A stretch of DNA of 64,000 nt from Alcaligenaceae bacterium SAGV5 (GTDB lineage: Bacteria > Pseudomonadota > Gammaproteobacteria > Burkholderiales > Burkholderiaceae_B): assembly GCA_009360345.1 (NCBI GenBank), contig SPDP01000001.1:434001-498000 (forward strand), given 5' to 3'. Shown here one piece after another: positions 58,958 to 64,000 of the stretch (position 1 is its first letter; every line of letters starts with the position of its first letter). Made by a program: the position numbers and the translations under genes. The notes beneath the pieces were generated by a model. It did no database searches. It saw only the letters and a program-made list of their open reading frames with translations, and had not been told where the DNA came from.

Positions 58958-59958
58958 AACCCGACCACACCAACGGAACCGTCATGACGAACCGCAGTAC
59001 GGCGCCTTCGGCGCCGCAAGAAACCGCCGCCATCACCGATGCGGAAAGACGGACGAGGATAGACCTGGCCGCGTGCTACCGGCTGATAGATCTGTTCGGC
59101 ATGAGCGACATGATCCTCAACCACATCTCGGCGCGGGTCCCGGGCGACGACGAGCATTTCCTGATCAACCCGTTCGGCATGATGTACGAGGAAATCACGG
59201 CGTCATGCCTGATCAAGGTCGACCTGGCGGGCAAGGTGATCCACAACCCCAATGCGCAGTACACGATCAACCTGCCCGGCTACGTGATCCACAGCGCCAT
59301 CCACGGCGCGCGGCCGGACGTGGCCTGCGTCCTGCATACCCACACGCCCGCCGGCATGGCGGTGTCGGCCCTGCAATGCGGCCTGCTGCCGCTGAACCAG
59401 ACCGCGATGCGCTTCGCTGGCGGCGTGGGCTACCACGACTTCGAAGGCGTGGCGGTGGACGTGGACGAGCGCCAGCGGCTGGCCGCCAACCTGGGCAGCC
59501 ACGACGTCATGATCCTGCGCAATCACGGGCTGTTGGCGATAGGCAGGACCGTGGCCGAGGCCTTCGTCAACATGCAGCGGCTCGAACGGGCGTGCCAGAC
59601 GCAGTTGCTGACGCTGTCGGCCGGCAGTCCCCTGCACATGCCGGCGCCGGCCGTGGCCGAGCGCGCCTACCAGCAACTGCGCCACGCCCCCACGCCCAAT
59701 CCGGACGGCACCCACCCCCACCCAGCCCCGCCCCCGCGGCCGGCAACGGCCATGGACCCATCGGCAACGGCCATGCCGCGCCGCGGCCGGCTCCGCAGGC
59801 GCCGCTGGGTTTTCCCGGCGATCCGGTCGCCGCGGTCAATTCCGCCGCCGCCCGCGCGGCCCAGCGGGCGACCGACGCTCCCCGTCCGGTGCAGCGCGCC
59901 GCTCCGGCCAAGCCCGAGATCAACGAAGCCACGGGCATCTATGAACGGTCGCGGCTGA
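58954..59958 (+). pseudogene. Class II aldolase family protein, C-terminally broken
   Basis: Paralogue of the aldolase at 7134 (both share [27 protein letters not shown]). Zinc ligands are in [20 protein letters not shown] and in [18 protein letters not shown]. Similarity runs to about residue 250 ([16 protein letters not shown], about 59710); the expected ending equivalent to EWPALLRKLDRIDPGYR is missing. From there the frame reads Pro/Arg-rich nonsense across the dnaA sequence in another frame. A second possible start is ATG 58984. The enzymatic core may still fold, but the gene is broken at the same point where dnaA begins. Confidence 0.8.
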
Positions 59959-60965
59959 ACGTCGAGCTGACCTTCGAGAACTTCGTCACCGGCAAGGCCA
60001 ACCAGCTGGCCCGCGCCGCGGCGCTGCAAGTGGCCGAGAATCCGGGCACCTCGTACAACCCGCTGTTCCTGTATGGCGGCGTGGGGCTGGGCAAGACCCA
60101 CCTGATCCATGCCATCGGCAATTCCATGATGGCCGAGAACGCTGCCGCGCGGGTCCGTTACATCCACGCCGAGCAATTCGTGTCCGACGTGGTCAAGTCC
60201 TACCAGCGCAAGGCCTTCGACGATTTCAAGCGCTACTACCACTCGCTGGACCTGCTGCTGATCGACGACATCCAGTTCTTCTCGGGCAAGAACCGCACGC
60301 AGGAAGAATTCTTCTACGCCTTCGAGGCCCTGGTGGCGCTGCGCAAGCAGATCATCATCACCAGCGACACCTATCCGAAGGAATTGTCCGGCATCGACGA
60401 CCGGCTCATCTCCCGCTTCGACTCGGGCCTGACCTGCGCCATCGAGCCGCCCGAGCTGGAAATGCGGGTCGCGATCCTGTTGAAGAAGGCGGAGACCGAG
60501 GGCGTGCACCTGCCCGAGGAAGTGGCCTTCTTCATCGCCAAGCACCTGCGCAGCAACGTGCGCGAGCTGGAGGGCGCGCTGCGCAAGGTCCTGGCCTATG
60601 CCAAGTTCCATGGCCGCGCCATCACGGTGGACGTCTGCAAGGATGCCCTGAAGGACCTGCTGTCCGTGTCCAATGGCCAGATCACCGTCGAGAACATCCA
60701 GAAGACGGTGGCGGACTTCTACAAGATCAAGGTCGCCGACATGTATTCCAAGCGGCGGCCCGCCAATATCGCTTTGCCGCGCCAGATCGCGATGTATCTG
60801 GCGAAAGAACTCACCCAGAAGAGCCTGCCCGAGATCGGCGAGCTTTTCGGGGGCCGCGACCACACCACGGTGTTGCACGCGGTACGCAAGATTTCGGAAT
60901 CCCGGGCCAAGCAGGCGGAGTTGAATCATTCGCTGCACGTGCTCGAGCAAACCCTGAAAGGATGA
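59715..60965 (+). pseudogene. dnaA: Replication initiator DnaA, missing domain I and start codon
   Basis: About 415 residues in frame: remnant of the variable domain II ([20 protein letters not shown] onward), AAA+ domain III with Walker [10 protein letters not shown], Walker [10 protein letters not shown] and [15 protein letters not shown], and DNA-binding domain IV with signature [16 protein letters not shown]. From [20 protein letters not shown] to the end it is a normal DnaA. The N-terminal ~80-100 residues (domain I, DnaB/self-contact) are absent: upstream DNA is the aldolase gene in another frame. No in-frame ATG or GTG exists before the AAA+ core. rpmH and the usual oriC spacer are also missing. 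Either a misassembly or a real break. Confidence 0.9.
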
Positions 60966-61006
60966 CGAACCGCGACGAACCCCATCCGGGACCTTGTGCG
61001 CTTGAC

Positions 61007-61170
61007 TGTGGAAAAACCGTGGAGCATTTCTGGACAACCCGGCGCCGTTTTTTTCGATCGAAAGTTGTTCATGGTTGTGCGCTATTCTCCAGGCCAGTTC
61101 CCCACTCGCCAAAAAACTGGACAAGTTCTTGATTTATAATAGTTTTTTGAAGAAATTCCAGTTGTCCACA
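61007..61170. promoter_or_regulatory. dnaA-dnaN spacer with DnaA-box-like sites and dnaN promoter
   Basis: TTTTCCACA on the minus strand (61015-61007), TTGTCCA on the minus strand (61037-61031 and 61124-61118) and TTGTCCACA on the plus strand (61162-61170) resemble DnaA boxes (TTWTNCACA). A perfect TATAAT lies at 61135-61140; no good -35 is at standard spacing. The region is AT-richer than average. It may contribute to origin function or DnaA-controlled dnaN expression. Confidence 0.5.
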
Positions 61171-61207
61171 GGGTCCTATTAACTACCAACCCAAAGAAGG
61201 ATTGGAT

Positions 61208-62314
61208 ATGCAATTGGTCAAAGCCTCACGCGATGCATTGCTGAAGCCGCTCGCGACCGTTTCAGGCATCGTGGAACGGCGGCATACCCTGCCCATCCTG
61301 GCCAACATCCTGTTGCGCAAGGAAGGCAGCCGCGTGTCGTTCGTGTCTACCGACATCGAGGTTCAGATCACCACCCATGCCGACTTCGGCGTGGGTGATG
61401 CGTCTGAATCCACCACCGTGGCAGCCCGCAAGCTGCTCGATATCCTGCGCGCTCTTCCCGATACCGGTGACGTGGCCCTGTCACTCGCCAACAAGAAGCT
61501 GTCGGTGCAGTCCGGCAAGAGCCGCTTCGCGCTGCAGACCCTGGCGGCCGAGGAGTTTCCCACCGTGGCCCAGCCGGCCTCGTGGAACGCTTCGCTGACC
61601 ATGACGCAGAAGTCGTTCAAGCACCTGATGAACATGGTGCACTTCGCGATGGCGCAGCAGGACATCCGCTACTACCTGAACGGCATGCTGCTGGTCCTGG
61701 ACGGCAACAACGTGCGCTGCGTCGCCACCGACGGCCACCGCCTCGCCTATTGCGCGGTCGCCATCGATGCCGATGCGCCCAAGCAGGAAGTGATCGTGCC
61801 GCGCAAGACGGTGCTGGAACTGCTGCGCCTGCTGGACGACAGCGAAGAGCCCATCGAGATCTCGGTGGCGGCCAACCAGATCCGTTTCCGCTTCGGCGAC
61901 GTCGAACTGATCTCCAAGCTGGTCGAGGGCAAGTTCCCGGACTACCAGCGCGTGATCCCGAACGGCTATACCAAGCATTTCCCGATCGCCCGCGAGGCGC
62001 TGCAGCGCAGCCTGCAGCGCGCCGCCATCCTGACCACCGACAAATTCAAGGGTGTGCGGATGCAGATGGCCGATCATGTACTGAAGATCTCCGCCAGCAA
62101 CGCCGAACAGGAAGAGGCCCAGGAAGAACTCGAGATCGACTTCGGTTTCGAACCCCTGGACATCGGCTTCAACGTCAGCTATCTGCTGGACGTGCTGGGC
62201 AACCTGAAGGCCGAGACGGTGCAGTGGAGCGTGGGCGACGCCAACTCTTCGGCGCTGATCACCCTGCCCGACAACTCGGACTTCAAGTATGTCGTGATGC
62301 CCATGCGGATTTAG
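61208..62314 (+). CDS. dnaN: DNA polymerase III beta sliding clamp
   Basis: Ring-forming processivity clamp, 368 residues (E. coli 366). MQLVKASRDALLKPL at the start, VERRHTLPILANILL, ATDGHRLAYCAVAIDADAP (about 174-192), GKFPDYQRVIPNGYTKHF and the C-terminal YVVMPMRI are typical. AAAGAAGGA precedes the ATG at 61208; a TTG two codons earlier is less likely. Intact, with normal spacing to both neighbours. Confidence 0.97.
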   Translation: MQLVKASRDALLKPLATVSGIVERRHTLPILANILLRKEGSRVSFVSTDIEVQITTHADFGVGDASESTTVAARKLLDILRALPDTGDVALSLANKKLSVQSGKSRFALQTLAAEEFPTVAQPASWNASLTMTQKSFKHLMNMVHFAMAQQDIRYYLNGMLLVLDGNNVRCVATDGHRLAYCAVAIDADAPKQEVIVPRKTVLELLRLLDDSEEPIEISVAANQIRFRFGDVELISKLVEGKFPDYQRVIPNGYTKHFPIAREALQRSLQRAAILTTDKFKGVRMQMADHVLKISASNAEQEEAQEELEIDFGFEPLDIGFNVSYLLDVLGNLKAETVQWSVGDANSSALITLPDNSDFKYVVMPMRI

Positions 62315-62315
62315 G

Positions 62316-62399
62316 GCCCCCCTACGCGCTGACGCGCGCCCCCAGGGGCGATGCGGGTGGACCGGCAAAGCCGGATCCACCGCATCCTGGGTCTGGGAG
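62316..62399 (+). repeat. Intergenic hairpin repeat, sub-type A, copy 4
   Basis: Full copy directly after the dnaN stop: CCCCCCTACGC, CGCTGACGCG hairpin, CCCCCAGGGG hairpin, GATGCG...GTGGACCGGC-AAA-GCCGGATCCAC...CGCATC, CTGG. It could terminate or process the dnaN transcript before gyrB. Confidence 0.8.
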
Positions 62400-62471
62400 A
62401 AAGGGGCTTGGTTTGTTACGCCGGTGCTGGTGCCGGTGCTGCCCCTGATGGGGTGGATTGTTCTTTTCTAG

Positions 62472-64000
<1,529 letters not shown>

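Noticed and set aside
59073..60965. One long open frame that could be read as a 630-residue protein ending in DnaA
   Set aside because: The first 210 codons are the second frame of the aldolase gene (Arg/Gly/Pro-rich, no family features), open only because of high GC. It is not a natural fusion.

Overview
The window is a high-GC chromosomal segment from a betaproteobacterium, most like Bordetella or Achromobacter (Alcaligenaceae). The evidence is a lysine/alanine-rich BpH1-type histone, five tripartite-tricarboxylate (Bug/TctC) solute-binding proteins, the ribD-nrdR-glyA order with a ZTP riboswitch, a GlgE-type glycogen/trehalose operon and dnaA-dnaN-gyrB. No rRNA, tRNA, phage or insertion sequence was seen. 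A family of intergenic hairpin repeats (six copies, two sub-types) is scattered through the whole window, which suggests that all parts come from one genome or lineage.

Layout. 1-6073: end of a GDYXXLXY protein, a serine O-acetyltransferase (minus strand), and a complete branched-chain amino-acid-type ABC transporter. 6095-10349: LysR regulator, class II aldolase, Bug receptor and a Bcr/CflA-type exporter. 10482-17084: histone H1-like protein, then a minus-strand aldehyde dehydrogenase and a second LIV-type transporter, with a divergent AraC regulator (17235-18161). 18340-25394: small membrane protein, TerC-family Mn exporter behind a yybP-ykoY riboswitch, phosphoethanolamine-transferase-like protein, MFS transporter, rdgC and a DHA2 transporter. 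25542-30569: dodecin, then a Fur-box-preceded operon PepSY - DUF2271 - DUF4198 - ApbE - membrane flavodoxin/reductase that looks like a transmembrane electron-transfer system with a flavinylated periplasmic carrier. 30570-33741: two MFS transporters and a small ankyrin protein. 34068 to about 48190: tightly coupled glgA-glgE-treS/maltokinase-glgB-glgX-malQ, which converts trehalose through maltose and maltose-1-phosphate to branched alpha-glucan and breaks it down again. 48350 to about 59710: Rieske oxygenase/Bug/SDR cluster with divergent IclR, ribD-nrdR-glyA, a 2-hydroxyacid dehydrogenase, two Bug receptors and a second class II aldolase. About 59715-64000: dnaA (no 5' end), dnaN and the start of gyrB.

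The most important observation is that the block between about 48.19 and 59.71 kb is bounded by two broken genes. malQ loses its C-terminal part at the left edge. At the right edge the aldolase loses its C-terminus exactly where dnaA lacks domain I and any start codon. Either the chromosome has been rearranged through the replication-initiation locus or the assembly is chimeric. I consider misassembly more likely, but the sequence alone cannot decide.

The most interesting biology is the ApbE-linked electron-transfer operon, whose DUF2271 protein carries an apparent flavinylation motif, together with two riboswitches (Mn and ZTP), the extended GlgE and the covarying hairpin repeats.
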